A stretch of 64,000 nt of DNA from Rhodanobacteraceae bacterium (lineage in GTDB: Bacteria; Pseudomonadota; Gammaproteobacteria; Xanthomonadales; Rhodanobacteraceae): positions 1,923,001 through 1,987,000 of the forward strand of contig CP126120.1 in NCBI GenBank assembly GCA_030123585.1. The letters are read 5' to 3'. The notes below the pieces were generated by a model. That model had not been told where the DNA came from and searched no databases. It worked only from the letters and a program-made list of their open reading frames with translations. The position numbers and the translations under genes were made by a program. Of this stretch, positions 45,530 through 55,299 are shown piece after piece; position 1 is the first letter of the stretch, and each line of letters begins with the position of its first letter.

Positions 45530-46609
45530 TCAACGTTTTTCCAGCGCCATCGCTTCTTCACGCTGCTTCACGAGGTCGGCCGGCAATTCGGCGAAGGTGT
45601 AATCGAACATCGCGGTGACCGGCTGCGCCCTGGTTTCGAGGTAGGTGTTCACTTCCTTGTCCATCCATTCCTCGCATTCGTGTTGCAGGGCGTCTTCCTT
45701 CTTCTTGTTCCAGGCCTTCTTCGCCTCCAACCAGGTGCGCAGGCGCTTGACCGGATCCTTCTTCCACGCGTCCTCGACTTCCTGCTTGCCGCGGTAGCGG
45801 CGCGCGTCGTCGGCGGTGGTGTGGTCGCCGAGACGGTACGTCACGCATTCGACCACGCTGCCGCCGTCGCCCTTGCGCGCGCGTTCGATCGCATCGCCCA
45901 TCGCCTTGCGCACCGCGATGATGTCGTTGCCGTCCACCTGGATGCAGAACAAACCCGCGGCGATGCCCTTCTGTGCCAGGGTCCTGGCGCCGGACTGGAT
46001 CTTGCGCGGGACCGAAATCGCCCACTGGTTGTTGACGATCGCCGCGACCAGCGGCAGGTCGCGCGCGCCGGCCACGTTGATCGCGCCGTAGAAATCGGCC
46101 TTGCTGGAACCGCCGTCGCCGATGGTGCACACCGCGACGCGTTTCTCCTTGCGGAGCTTGAACGCCAGCGCGGAGCCGGCCGCGTGCAGGCACTGCGTGC
46201 CGATCGGCACCGACCACGCGAAGTCGTGCCTGGCGGGTTCGTCCGGATAATCGCTGCCGCGCTCGTCGCCGCCCCAGTACATGTACACGTCGCGCGGACG
46301 CACGCCGCGGTACAACTGCGCGCCGTATTCGCGGTAGCTGGGCGCGAACACGTCTTCCGGCTTCATCGAGGCGCCGATGCCGACGTGGGTGGCTTCGTGG
46401 CCGAGGCACGATGCGTAGGTGCCGAGCTTGCCGGTGCGCTGCAGCGCGATCGACTTGGTGTCGAACACCCGCGTGGACACCATCAGCTTGTACAGCTCGA
46501 CCATGTAGTCGAGGTTCTGGGCAAAATCCGGCAGATCCTTGCGGACCGGCTTGCCCTCGGGATCGAGGTACTGCAGGTATTCGATTTCGAACTTGGCGGC
46601 GATGGGCAC
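45530..46609 (-). CDS. 2-oxoacid dehydrogenase E1 alpha subunit
   Basis: A 359-aa TPP-dependent alpha subunit that decarboxylates a 2-oxo acid (pyruvate or branched-chain). The TPP motif runs from CTIGDGGSSKADFYGAINVA to AAIVNNQWAIS; GKLGTYASCLGHEATHVGIG and SYREYGAQLYRGV precede it; GDHTTADDARRYR is the usual loop. The frame is open upstream to 46837 through repeats; the GTG at 46609 gives the conserved start VPIAAKFEIEYLQYL and has GGGAG upstream. First gene of the operon with E1 beta and E2. Confidence 0.92.
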   Translation of the reverse strand: MPIAAKFEIEYLQYLDPEGKPVRKDLPDFAQNLDYMVELYKLMVSTRVFDTKSIALQRTGKLGTYASCLGHEATHVGIGASMKPEDVFAPSYREYGAQLYRGVRPRDVYMYWGGDERGSDYPDEPARHDFAWSVPIGTQCLHAAGSALAFKLRKEKRVAVCTIGDGGSSKADFYGAINVAGARDLPLVAAIVNNQWAISVPRKIQSGARTLAQKGIAAGLFCIQVDGNDIIAVRKAMGDAIERARKGDGGSVVECVTYRLGDHTTADDARRYRGKQEVEDAWKKDPVKRLRTWLEAKKAWNKKKEDALQHECEEWMDKEVNTYLETRAQPVTAMFDYTFAELPADLVKQREEAMALEKR

Positions 46610-46788
46610 GGGTGGCTCCCGGTCGATTCGGATTGCATGGACTCCGCATCGCGCGGAGCCGCGACCGCTCGCGGCCGACATTTCAGCGCAAGCGGGCCGC
46701 GCATTATCGCATGCATGCATCCATATCCGCAGGTCATGGGAATGCTGCAACGCAACACCCGGGCTGGTTGGTGCGTCAGCAACCGCAA

Positions 46789-46883
46789 CCGATTCCGGGT
46801 TCGACCCTACGGGTCGCCCCGGAATGACAATATCCACGGATGGGTCATTCCGGGGCCGGCCGCAGGCCGGAACCCGGAATCGG
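46789..46883. repeat. Dispersed repeat pair between E1 alpha and kynA
   Basis: CCGATTCCGGGTT (46789-46801) is exactly inverted at 46871-46883. Between are CGGGTCGCCCCGGAATGAC and GGTCATTCCGGGGCCGGCCG. The 434-bp gap between the divergent genes holds this pair and otherwise no gene that I can support; promoters for both genes should lie on either side of it. Confidence 0.85.
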
Positions 46884-47043
46884 TTTTGATGCGGGTCGGA
46901 ACAACAAGCCTGTCACGTTCGCCACGCTCACCGCGAACGGATGGGCAGCCCTCGACGAACCACGAACGCGAACCGCTGATCCTCGTCATTGCGCGAAACA
47001 TGCATTGCGTTACGCTTGTGCGATCACGTTTCGGAACATCCCC

Positions 47044-47898
47044 ATGACCGACAGCAACCGGCGCGAACTCGAAGCCGGCATCGAACGCGACCTGCAAGGC
47101 CGCATGACCTACGCCAGCTATCTGCGCCTCGACACCTTGCTGTCCGCGCAACGGCCGGTCTCGGATCCGCCCTACCACGACGAGATGCTGTTCATCGTGC
47201 AACACCACGTCGCCGAATTGTGGCTGAAGCTGATGATCCACGAGCTCGGCGCGACCCTCGCCGACCTCGACGCCGACCGCGCCGACCAGGCGCAGAAGAA
47301 GCTCGCGCGCGTCAAGCGCATCCAGGACCAGTTGTTCAACGAATGGGCGGTGCTGGAAACCATGACGCCGCACGAGTACCTGAAGTTCCGCGACGCGCTG
47401 GGGCCGTCATCGGGCTTCCAGTCGGCGCAGTACCGCACGGTGGAATTCCTGCTCGGCAACAAGAACGCCGACATGCTGGACGTGTTCGCGCACGATCCGG
47501 CAGTACAGGCGAAGTTGCGCGCTGCGCTCGACGCGCCCGGCCTGTACGACGCGGTGCTGCACTGGCTGGCGCGGCGCGGGCACGCGATTCCGAAAGCCAT
47601 CCTGGATCGCGACGTGCGCACGGGCTGGCAACGCCAGGCATCGCTGCTGCCGGTGTTCCAGCGTATCTACGAGGCGCCGGAAAAATTCTGGGCCGAATAC
47701 GAACTGTGCGAAACGCTGGTGGACGTCGAGGAAAACTTCCAGATGTGGCGCTTCCGCCACATGAAGGCGGTCGAGCGCATCATCGGCTACCGCAAGGGTA
47801 CCGGCGGATCGTCGGGCGTCGGATTCCTGAAGAAGGCGCTGGACCTCACCTTCTTCCCCGAGCTGCTGGAAGTGCGCACGGAACTTCGCACCGGCTGA
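47044..47898 (+). CDS. kynA: Tryptophan 2,3-dioxygenase
   Basis: KynA (284 aa) is the heme enzyme that opens the indole ring of tryptophan to N-formylkynurenine. Family sequences are [36 protein letters not shown] (substrate-pocket region), [20 protein letters not shown] and the heme ligand region [20 protein letters not shown], with [11 protein letters not shown] after it. The frame is open upstream through repeats, but the ATG at 47044 gives the normal length. Formamidase and kynureninase are not in the window. Confidence 0.96.
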   Translation: MTDSNRRELEAGIERDLQGRMTYASYLRLDTLLSAQRPVSDPPYHDEMLFIVQHHVAELWLKLMIHELGATLADLDADRADQAQKKLARVKRIQDQLFNEWAVLETMTPHEYLKFRDALGPSSGFQSAQYRTVEFLLGNKNADMLDVFAHDPAVQAKLRAALDAPGLYDAVLHWLARRGHAIPKAILDRDVRTGWQRQASLLPVFQRIYEAPEKFWAEYELCETLVDVEENFQMWRFRHMKAVERIIGYRKGTGGSSGVGFLKKALDLTFFPELLEVRTELRTG

Positions 47899-47982
47899 TC
47901 TGCTGCAGCGCAGCTTGACCCGGCGGCGGGTGCGCCGCCAAGGTCGCGCGGGGCTGGCGTCGACCGGCCGTAGGGGCTGTCG

Positions 47983-49467
47983 ATGCACACGAACGACGAT
48001 GCCGAGTACGCGCTGCCGCAAGGCGGCAGCTTCATGGGCCATCCGCGCCTGCTGTGGATGCTGCTGTGGGTCACGGTCGGACTCAACTTCGCGTTCTACG
48101 GCTTTCGCGCGTTCCTGGCGCCGTACGCCGCCGACACCTTCTTCGCCAATCTCCCGCACGATGCGGCGCTGAAGCAGGCCAACTACCTGTTCGCGGGCTT
48201 CGGCTCGCTGGTGTACGCCACCACGATCCTCGGCGGCTGGGTCGCCGACAACGTGCTGGGCGAAGTCCGCTCGCTCCGGATTTCGCTGTGGCTGGCCACG
48301 CTCGGAATCCTCGGCCTGGCTGCGCCGAACCGCGAGCTGTTCACGCTGTCGCTGGCGCTCTTCGTGCTGGCGGCCGGACTCAACATCCCGCTGACGGTGC
48401 TGATCGGACGCAACTACGCCAGGCAGGACCCCAAGCGCGACGCCGGCTACACGTTGTTCTACCTCGCGATCAACCTCGGCGGCTTCATCGCGCCGTTCAT
48501 CTGCGCGGCGTGGATCGGCGCGCGCTACGGCTACCGCTGGGGCTTCGTTACCGCCGCGGTGGGCATGGCATTCGGCGCGCTGGTGTTCGAGTGGCGCCAC
48601 CGCGCGATACCCGGCGCGAACGAAACCGTGCGCTACCAGCGCGCATGGTCGACGCCGGTGGTGGTCCTGGCGGCACTGGCGCTGGCATTCCCGTGCGCAC
48701 AGTTGCTGGCGCACCCCGACGCGATGGATGTGTTCGTGTATGTGCTGATGGCGGCGCTGTTCCTCTACTTCATCGTCGGCAGCGTGCGCCGGCGCGACCG
48801 CGTGCAAGGCCAGCGCTACGTCGCACTGTTGCTGCTGTTCATCGCGATGGTGCTGTTCTGGGCACTGAGCCTGCTCAGCGCCAGCGCGCTCAACTTCTTC
48901 GCGCGCGACCATGTGGCGCCGCTGTGGCACGGGCGGATCCTCGGCATCCAGTGGGACTACCTCCTGTTCCAGTCGGTGAACCCGCTGTACATCCTGATCT
49001 TCGCACCCTTCATGGCGATGCTGTGGCCGTGGCTGGACAAGCGCGGGATCAATCCCTCGACGCCGCGCAAGTTCGGCATCGGTCTGCTGCTGGTCGCGCT
49101 GGGTTACGGCGTGCTGCTGTACGCCATCGAATTCCTGAAACTCCCGGATGGCAAGGTCGCGGCGTGGACCTTGCTGGCGTGCTATCTGGGCTCGACGGTG
49201 GGCGAGCTGGCGTTGTCGCCGATCGGCTATGGCGTGGTCGGCAAGTTGGCCGCGCACGACGAGGCCGCGCTGGCGATGGGCGGCTGGTTCTTCGGGGTCG
49301 CCATCTCGTACAACCTCGCCGGCCAGATCGCAGCCTTCACCACCACTGGCGGCATCGAGGCCTACGCTGGCGTGTTCAGATGGCTGCTGCTCGGCGGCGT
49401 CGCGATCGCGCTGGTCTACCTGATCGCCGCGCCGGGGATCGTCAAGCTGATGCACGGTGTGCGTTGA
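47983..49467 (+). CDS. POT family transporter lacking the ExxER motif
   Basis: A 494-aa, 12-14 span transporter of the proton-dependent oligopeptide (POT) family. The PTR2 signature is in GYTLFYLAINLGGFIAPFIC and the late motif in LLACYLGSTVGELALSPIG. In the first helix, where canonical POTs have ExxERF, this protein reads WVTVGLNFAFYGFRAFL, so the glutamates and arginine for proton coupling are missing. It is followed 22 bp later by a POT with the motif. Substrate unknown; its place after kynA suggests peptides or aromatic compounds. Confidence 0.88.
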   Translation: MHTNDDAEYALPQGGSFMGHPRLLWMLLWVTVGLNFAFYGFRAFLAPYAADTFFANLPHDAALKQANYLFAGFGSLVYATTILGGWVADNVLGEVRSLRISLWLATLGILGLAAPNRELFTLSLALFVLAAGLNIPLTVLIGRNYARQDPKRDAGYTLFYLAINLGGFIAPFICAAWIGARYGYRWGFVTAAVGMAFGALVFEWRHRAIPGANETVRYQRAWSTPVVVLAALALAFPCAQLLAHPDAMDVFVYVLMAALFLYFIVGSVRRRDRVQGQRYVALLLLFIAMVLFWALSLLSASALNFFARDHVAPLWHGRILGIQWDYLLFQSVNPLYILIFAPFMAMLWPWLDKRGINPSTPRKFGIGLLLVALGYGVLLYAIEFLKLPDGKVAAWTLLACYLGSTVGELALSPIGYGVVGKLAAHDEAALAMGGWFFGVAISYNLAGQIAAFTTTGGIEAYAGVFRWLLLGGVAIALVYLIAAPGIVKLMHGVR

Positions 49468-49489
49468 AACGACTCCGCAAGGACAGACC

Positions 49490-51001
49490 ATGATCGAAGA
49501 CGCCGACAAAGCAGCCTTGCACGACGCGCCGGATTTTCCGCAACGGTTCGGACATCCGAAACCGCTGTGGATGCTGTTCATGACCGAGTTCTGGGAGCGC
49601 TTCGCGTTCTATTCGGTCAGTTGGGCGCTGGTGCTCTACATCGTGCAGCAGTTCTACCACGGCGATCCGTCGGGGCAGGCATGGGCCAGCGGTGTCTTCG
49701 GTGCGTACACCGCGCTGATCTACGGCACCTGCCTGTTCGGCGGCTGGGTGGCCGACCGTGTGATCGGCTACCAGCGCAGCATCCTGCTGGGCGCGCTGGT
49801 GATGGCGGCGGGCTTGTTCGCGTTGATGCTGCCCGACCGCACGATGCTGCTGCTCGGCCTGGCGCTGGTGATCGTGGGCGACGGCCTGTTCAAGCCCAAC
49901 ATCTCGACGATGGTCGGGCAGTTGTACGGCCGCGACGATCCGCGCCGCGACCGCGGCTTCACGCTGTTCTACATGGGCATCAACGCGGGCGCGCTGGCGG
50001 CGCCGCTGCTGACCGGATGGATGGCGGCGCACTTCACTGCGACGCCGATGCAGCAGAATTTTCGGCTGGTGTTCGCCGCCGCCGGCGTGGGCATGCTGGT
50101 CAGCCTCACGTGGTTCTGGTTCGGCCGGCGGCAACTGAAACACGTCGGACGGCCGGTGCCGGGCGCGGAAGGCGCATCACGCGTGGTGTGGGTGGTGCTC
50201 GCCGTGATCGTCGGCGTGCCGCTGATCTACCTGCTGCTGTCGAAGCTGGGCGCCGGCGGTCTGCAATGGCTGCTCGGACTGCTGTTCATCGCGGTCGCCG
50301 CGATGCTGCTGGCGGAAGCCGCGCGCCACGATCGCGTGCAGGTGCATCGCGTGATCGCGATGCTGATCATCTTCGCGTTCAACGTGCTGTTCTGGATGTT
50401 CTACTACCAGTTCGGCACCTCGTTCAATTTCCTGGCCGAGAACATCGTGGACCGCGTGATGCCGGGCGGCTGGGTGTTCCCGGTCGGCTGGTTCCAGTCG
50501 GTCAGTCCGCTCGCGATCATCGTGTTCGCGCCGCTGGTGACGCTGGCGTGGGCGGGACTGGACCGGCGCCGGATGGAGCCTTCGATCCCGCGCAAGTTCG
50601 GCCTGGGCCTGGTCTTCAACGGCCTCGGCTTCCTGGTGCTGATGTTCGCGCTGTCGAAACTGCTGGGCGCGAACGGGCTGATTCCGTTCTGGCCGCTGGT
50701 GCTGTGCTACGTGCTGCAGACCTGGGGCGAGCTGTGCCTCTCGCCGATCGGCCTGTCGATGGTGACCAAGCTCGCGCCGCCGCGGTTGGTCGGCTTCGCG
50801 ATGGGCGGCTGGTTCCTGTCGCTGGCGGTGGGCGGCAACCTCTCGGGGTTGTTCGCCAGCCGCGTGGCGGGCAGCGGCGGCATGACCGTCGCGTCCGCGC
50901 TGTCGGGCTTCACCTTCGGATTCTGGCTGCTGCTGGGCGCGGGCGTGCTGTTGCTGCTGATTTCGCCGCTGGTGAACCGGCTGATGCACGGCGTACGTTA
51001 G
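49490..51001 (+). CDS. POT family proton-dependent peptide transporter
   Basis: A 503-aa POT transporter with the canonical elements: TEFWERFAFYSVSWALVLYI (ExxER) in helix 1, GGWVADRVIGYQRSIL, the PTR2 signature RGFTLFYMGINAGALAAPLL, and TWGELCLSPIGLSMVTKL late in the chain. It should import di- and tripeptides with protons. The ATG at 49490 has AAGGA upstream; the frame is open a little further. Its last 92 bp overlap the convergent MarR gene. Confidence 0.93.
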   Translation: MIEDADKAALHDAPDFPQRFGHPKPLWMLFMTEFWERFAFYSVSWALVLYIVQQFYHGDPSGQAWASGVFGAYTALIYGTCLFGGWVADRVIGYQRSILLGALVMAAGLFALMLPDRTMLLLGLALVIVGDGLFKPNISTMVGQLYGRDDPRRDRGFTLFYMGINAGALAAPLLTGWMAAHFTATPMQQNFRLVFAAAGVGMLVSLTWFWFGRRQLKHVGRPVPGAEGASRVVWVVLAVIVGVPLIYLLLSKLGAGGLQWLLGLLFIAVAAMLLAEAARHDRVQVHRVIAMLIIFAFNVLFWMFYYQFGTSFNFLAENIVDRVMPGGWVFPVGWFQSVSPLAIIVFAPLVTLAWAGLDRRRMEPSIPRKFGLGLVFNGLGFLVLMFALSKLLGANGLIPFWPLVLCYVLQTWGELCLSPIGLSMVTKLAPPRLVGFAMGGWFLSLAVGGNLSGLFASRVAGSGGMTVASALSGFTFGFWLLLGAGVLLLLISPLVNRLMHGVR

Positions 51002-51443
51002 CGCCGTCGGCCATCAACTTGTCGAGGATGCGTGCGAGCGTGTCCCGCTCTTCCTCGCTCAGGATCGCCAGGAATTCGCGCTCGTGCCTGCGCGCCAGCG
51101 GCGCCACCGCGTCGTGGATGCGCCAGCCGGCCGCCGACAGGCGCAGCACGGACCTGCGCTTGTCGCCGTGGTGGGTGCGACGCAATACGCGGCCGTTCGC
51201 GACCAGCCGCGCCAGCGCACGGCTGATCGCCACCTTGTCCATCGCGGTCAGGCGCGCCACCGCGCGCGCCGACAGGCCCTCGCCGTCGTAGCGCGCCAGC
51301 ACCGCCATCACCCGCCATTCGGTGGTGCCGAGGTCGAAGCGTTCGCGGTACTCGCGCGCGATCTCCTCGCTGACCGTATTGGATACGATCGACAACTGGT
51401 ACGGGATGAACTTTTCGAGTTCTATCGGAGCATGCCGAGTCAT
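50910..51443 (-). CDS. MarR family transcriptional regulator
   Basis: A 177-aa winged-helix dimer. Typical features are LGTTEWRVMAVLARYDGEGL, SARAVARLTAMDKVAISRAL (recognition helix) and the wing VLRRTHHGDKRRSVLRLSAA. The C-terminal 30 residues are Ala/Arg-rich and come from DNA shared with the end of the POT gene. The ATG at 51443 is preferred: an upstream ATG at 51500 would lie before a likely -10 box (TACAAT, minus strand). It is divergent from hppD and likely controls it, itself, or the POT genes; the ligand is unknown. Confidence 0.88.
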   Translation of the reverse strand: MTRHAPIELEKFIPYQLSIVSNTVSEEIAREYRERFDLGTTEWRVMAVLARYDGEGLSARAVARLTAMDKVAISRALARLVANGRVLRRTHHGDKRRSVLRLSAAGWRIHDAVAPLARRHEREFLAILSEEERDTLARILDKLMADGANVRRASAGSPAAKSAATARPRPAAARIRR

Positions 51444-51464
51444 GGCAGATCGCTGCTTGCAAAC

Positions 51465-51495
51465 AGTTTCATCTGAAACTATTGTAGTGCAATCA
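51465..51495. promoter_or_regulatory. Palindromes between marR and hppD, candidate operator
   Basis: AGTTTCATCTGAAACT (51465-51480) has 7-bp perfect arms around two bases. Right beside it ATTGTAGTGCAAT (51481-51493) is a second, shorter palindrome. Read on the minus strand, TACAAT sits just upstream of the first palindrome and could be the marR -10 box, so a bound dimer would block marR. The size of the arms fits a MarR-type site. Confidence 0.5.
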
Positions 51496-51624
51496 TCCAT
51501 AATTGCTGCGTTGCTGTAGCTTCCCGATTTCGTCGAGGCTTTCGGTCACCAGCACTACCACGGCCATCCATGGCCCGACTTTTCAAGACAGCTCGCACCA
51601 AACGTATTTCCGCTGGAGGTTTTC

Positions 51625-52713
51625 ATGAACGCCCAACCCAACACCGGCATGCAGCCGACCACCTTCGCGAACCCGATGGGCGTGGATGGTTTCGATTTCG
51701 TCGAATTCGCGGCGCCCGATCCCAAGCTGCTGCACGGCCTGTTCCGCCGCCTCGGTTTCACGCCGGTCGCCAAGCACAAGACCAAGGCCGTCACCCTGTA
51801 TCGCCAGGGCGGCTGCAACCTGCTGGTCAACGAGCAGCCGGATTCGTTCGCGTCGGATTTCGCGAACAAGCACGGCCCGTGCGCCTGCGGTTTCGCGATC
51901 CGTTTCTCGCACCCGGCGCAGGACGTGCTGAAGGCGACGCTCGCGAACGGCGCCAAGGAAATCGCCCACAAGGCCGCGACGCGCGCCGTGGATGCGCCCG
52001 TGATCGAAGGCATCGGCGGGTGCATGCTGTATCTCGTCGACCGCTACGGCGACAAGGGTTCGGTGTTCGACGACTACGAATGGCTGGTGCCGGCGGGCCA
52101 ACGCAACCCAAAGGGCTTCGGGCTCACCTTCATCGACCATCTCACCCACAATCTTTACTTCGGCGAGATGGCGAAGTGGGCGGGCTACTACGAGCGCCTG
52201 TTCAACTTCCGCGAGATCCGCTACTTCGACATCAAGGGCGCCAAGACCGGTCTCGTGTCCAAGGCGATGACCGCGCCGGACGGCATGGTGCGCATTCCGT
52301 TGAATGAGTCGTCCGATCCCAAGTCGCAGATCAACGAATACCTCGACGAGTACAAGGGCGAAGGCATCCAGCACATCGCGCTCTTCACCGACAACATCTA
52401 CGACACCGTGGAAGCGATGCGTCAGGCCGGCGTCGAGTTCCTCGACACGCCCGACACCTATTACGACGTGATCGACGTGCGCGTGCCGGGACACAGGGAA
52501 GACGTGCCGCGGCTTGCGAAGAACAAGATCCTGATCGACGCCGACATGGAAACGAAAAAGAAACTGCTGCTGCAGATCTTCACCCAGAACTGCATCGGCC
52601 CGATCTTTTTCGAGATCATCCAGCGCAAGGGCAACGAGGGCTTCGGCGAAGGCAACTTCCAGGCGCTGTTCGAATCCATCGAACGCGACCAGATGCGGCG
52701 CGGGGTGCTGTAA
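51625..52713 (+). CDS. hppD: 4-hydroxyphenylpyruvate dioxygenase
   Basis: HppD (362 aa) converts 4-hydroxyphenylpyruvate from tyrosine to homogentisate; a non-heme Fe(II) enzyme with two vicinal-oxygen-chelate halves. The iron ligands are expected in FIDHLTHNLYFGEM, GIQHIALFTDNIYD and PIFFEIIQRKGNEGFGEGNF. It starts 11 bases after a GGAGG stretch. hmgA and fahA follow, so tyrosine breakdown to fumarate and acetoacetate is nearly complete here. Confidence 0.96.
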   Translation: MNAQPNTGMQPTTFANPMGVDGFDFVEFAAPDPKLLHGLFRRLGFTPVAKHKTKAVTLYRQGGCNLLVNEQPDSFASDFANKHGPCACGFAIRFSHPAQDVLKATLANGAKEIAHKAATRAVDAPVIEGIGGCMLYLVDRYGDKGSVFDDYEWLVPAGQRNPKGFGLTFIDHLTHNLYFGEMAKWAGYYERLFNFREIRYFDIKGAKTGLVSKAMTAPDGMVRIPLNESSDPKSQINEYLDEYKGEGIQHIALFTDNIYDTVEAMRQAGVEFLDTPDTYYDVIDVRVPGHREDVPRLAKNKILIDADMETKKKLLLQIFTQNCIGPIFFEIIQRKGNEGFGEGNFQALFESIERDQMRRGVL

Positions 52714-52891
52714 GGCCCCAGCAGCATCCTGACGGACCACGGCCGCACTGCGCGGCGTACCCAGGCTCGGCGAGGTGCCCGGGGCGGACGGCGGGAACGC
52801 ACTCTCCACGCCGTCCGCTCCGGACACGTTTTCAAAGGGCGGACGCAGCGGGCGCGCGAAACCGGACACCAGGCCATCGAGGCATACCACA

Positions 52892-54205
52892 GTGACGATC
52901 CAACCGAGCTACCTCAGCGGTTTTGGCAACGAACACGCAAGCGAAGCGCTGGAAGGCGCTTTGCCGATCGGACAGAACTCGCCGCAGAAGGCGCCCTACG
53001 GCCTGTACGCGGAGCAGCTATCCGGCACCGCGTTCACCGCGCCGCGCGCGGCCAATCGCCGGAGCTGGGTGTACCGCATCCGCCCCGCCGCGTTGCACGG
53101 GCCGTTCGCGCCGTTCGCGCAGCCGCGCTTCCACAACCGTTTCGAGGAAGCGCCCACCCCGCCCGACCAGATGCGCTGGAGCCCGTTCGCGCTGCCGACC
53201 GCGCCCACCGATTTCGTGGATGGCTTGTTCACGATGGCGGGCAACGGTTCGGCCGCGACGCAGACCGGCGTCGGCATTCATCTGTATGCCTGCAACCGGC
53301 CGATGCAGGGACGCTTCTTCTACGATGCCGACGGCGAGTTGGTGGTCGTGCCGCAGCAGGGCTGTCTGCGGATCGCGACCGAGTTCGGCGTGCTGGATGT
53401 CGAACCGCAGCAGATCGCGCTGATTCCGCGCGGCGTGCGTTTCAGAGTGGATTTGCCCGACGGCGCCGCGCGCGGCTACGTGTGCGAGAACTTCGGCGCG
53501 CACCTGCGCCTGCCCGAGCTCGGTCCGATCGGATCCAACGGCAACGCCAACGCGCGCGATTTCGAAGCGCCGGTCGCGGCGTATGAAGACGTGGAAGGCG
53601 ATTTCGAACTGATCGCCAAGTTCCAGGGCCACCTGTGGCGCGCGCCAATCAATCATTCGCCGCTGGACGTGGTCGCGTGGCACGGCAGCGACGTGCCGTA
53701 CCGTTACGACCTGCGCCGCTTCAACACCATCGGTTCGATCAGCTACGACCATCCCGATCCGTCGATCTTCACCGTGCTGACCTCGCCCTCCGACACGCCC
53801 GGCACCGCCAACATGGATTTCGCGATCTTCCCGCCGCGCTGGCTGGTGGCCGAGCACACTTTCCGCCCGCCGTGGTTCCACCGCAACATCGCCAGCGAAT
53901 TCATGGGCCTGATCCACGGCGAATACGACGCCAAGGACGCCAGCGCCGGCGGCGGCTTCGTGCCGGGCGGTGCGTCGCTGCACAATTGCATGACCGGCCA
54001 CGGGCCGGACGCGGCAAGCTACGCGAAGGCGCTCGCAACCGATACCACCCAACCGCAGCACGTCGTCGATACCATGGCCTTCATGTTCGAGACGCGCGCC
54101 GTGATCCACCCGACGCAACAGGCGCTGGACGCGCCGCAACGCCAGCGCGATTACGCGCAATGCTGGCAAGGCCTGAAAAAACATTTCGACCCATTGCAAC
54201 GCTGA
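52892..54205 (+). CDS. hmgA: Homogentisate 1,2-dioxygenase
   Basis: HmgA (437 aa) opens the ring of homogentisate to 4-maleylacetoacetate with Fe(II). Conserved regions are [19 protein letters not shown] at the start, [33 protein letters not shown] with metal ligands, and [19 protein letters not shown]. The GTG at 52892 is the only start that gives the conserved N-terminus; GAGG lies upstream. The frame is open further upstream but there it is intergenic sequence. The gap from hppD is 178 bp. Confidence 0.96.
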   Translation: MTIQPSYLSGFGNEHASEALEGALPIGQNSPQKAPYGLYAEQLSGTAFTAPRAANRRSWVYRIRPAALHGPFAPFAQPRFHNRFEEAPTPPDQMRWSPFALPTAPTDFVDGLFTMAGNGSAATQTGVGIHLYACNRPMQGRFFYDADGELVVVPQQGCLRIATEFGVLDVEPQQIALIPRGVRFRVDLPDGAARGYVCENFGAHLRLPELGPIGSNGNANARDFEAPVAAYEDVEGDFELIAKFQGHLWRAPINHSPLDVVAWHGSDVPYRYDLRRFNTIGSISYDHPDPSIFTVLTSPSDTPGTANMDFAIFPPRWLVAEHTFRPPWFHRNIASEFMGLIHGEYDAKDASAGGGFVPGGASLHNCMTGHGPDAASYAKALATDTTQPQHVVDTMAFMFETRAVIHPTQQALDAPQRQRDYAQCWQGLKKHFDPLQR

Positions 54206-54220
54206 ACCGGAAAACCGCGC

Positions 54221-55216
54221 ATGAAACTCGCAACCCTCAAGGAAGGTGGTCGTGATGGCACCCTGATCGTCGTCAGCCGCGATCTGGCGCACGGCGTCGC
54301 GGCCACCGGCATCGCGCCCACGCTGCAGGCCGCACTGGACGACTGGCAGAACACGGCGCCGCGCCTGCACGCGCTGTACGACGCGCTGTGCCTGCATCGC
54401 CACAAGGCGGTCGAGAATGCGTTCGAGCTGGACTTCGGCGCCTTGGCCGCGCCGCTGCCGCGCGCCTACGAATTCGTGGATGGCAGCGCGTACCTGCCGC
54501 ACGTCGAGCGCGTGCGCCGCGCGCGCGGCGCGACGGTGCCGGAAAGCTTCTACACCGATCCCTTGATGTACCAGGCCACCAGCGCGGGCTTCCTCGGTCC
54601 GCGCGATCCGGTGCGGGTGCCCAGCGAGGATTACGGCATCGACCTCGAAGCCGAAGTCGTGGTGGTGACCGACGACGTGCCGATGGCGGTGACGCCCGCG
54701 CAGGCTTCGCAGCACATCCAGCTGGTCGGCCTGGTCAACGACGTGTCCTTGCGCAACCTGATCCCGGCCGAACTCGCCAAGGGTTTCGGATTCCTGCAAT
54801 CCAAGCCGCGCTCCACGCTGTCGCCGGTGTTCGTGACACCGGACGAACTGCGCGACGCGTGGAAGGACGACAAGGTGCACCTGCCGATGCGCACCTGGAT
54901 CAACGGCCAGTGGTTCGGCGAGGCCGAGGCCGGCGAGGACATGCAATTCAATTTCGCGCAACTAATCGCGCACGCCGCGAAGACGCGGCCGTTGACCGCC
55001 GGCACCATCGTGGGTTCCGGCACCATCGCCAACCAGGACACTTCGCGCGGCGCGTCCTGCCTCGCCGAACAGCGCACCGTGGAAAAACTGCGCGACGGCG
55101 AAGCGATGACGCCGTTCCTGAAATACGGCGACAGCGTGAAGATCGACATGCGCGACATCGACGGCAATTCGATCTTCGGCGCGATCGAACAATCCATCGA
55201 GCCCCCGGACGCCTGA
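54221..55216 (+). CDS. fahA: Fumarylacetoacetate hydrolase
   Basis: This 331-aa enzyme splits fumarylacetoacetate to fumarate and acetoacetate, the last step of tyrosine breakdown. The FAH fold shows ESFYTDPLMYQATSAGFLGP, the metal-site glutamates in YGIDLEAEVVVVTDDVPM, LVNDVSLRNLIPAELAKGFG and GTIVGSGTIANQD. It is the larger form typical of Proteobacteria next to hmgA. It starts 15 bp after hmgA. The isomerase maiA, which acts between HmgA and FahA, is not in the window. Confidence 0.94.
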   Translation: MKLATLKEGGRDGTLIVVSRDLAHGVAATGIAPTLQAALDDWQNTAPRLHALYDALCLHRHKAVENAFELDFGALAAPLPRAYEFVDGSAYLPHVERVRRARGATVPESFYTDPLMYQATSAGFLGPRDPVRVPSEDYGIDLEAEVVVVTDDVPMAVTPAQASQHIQLVGLVNDVSLRNLIPAELAKGFGFLQSKPRSTLSPVFVTPDELRDAWKDDKVHLPMRTWINGQWFGEAEAGEDMQFNFAQLIAHAAKTRPLTAGTIVGSGTIANQDTSRGASCLAEQRTVEKLRDGEAMTPFLKYGDSVKIDMRDIDGNSIFGAIEQSIEPPDA

Positions 55217-55299
55217 CCCGATTGCATGGCACCATACGCATAGCCTCCACTGCGGGCCGGACCCGCACGGCGGCCCCGACGCCCACCGATCGAATCGAC

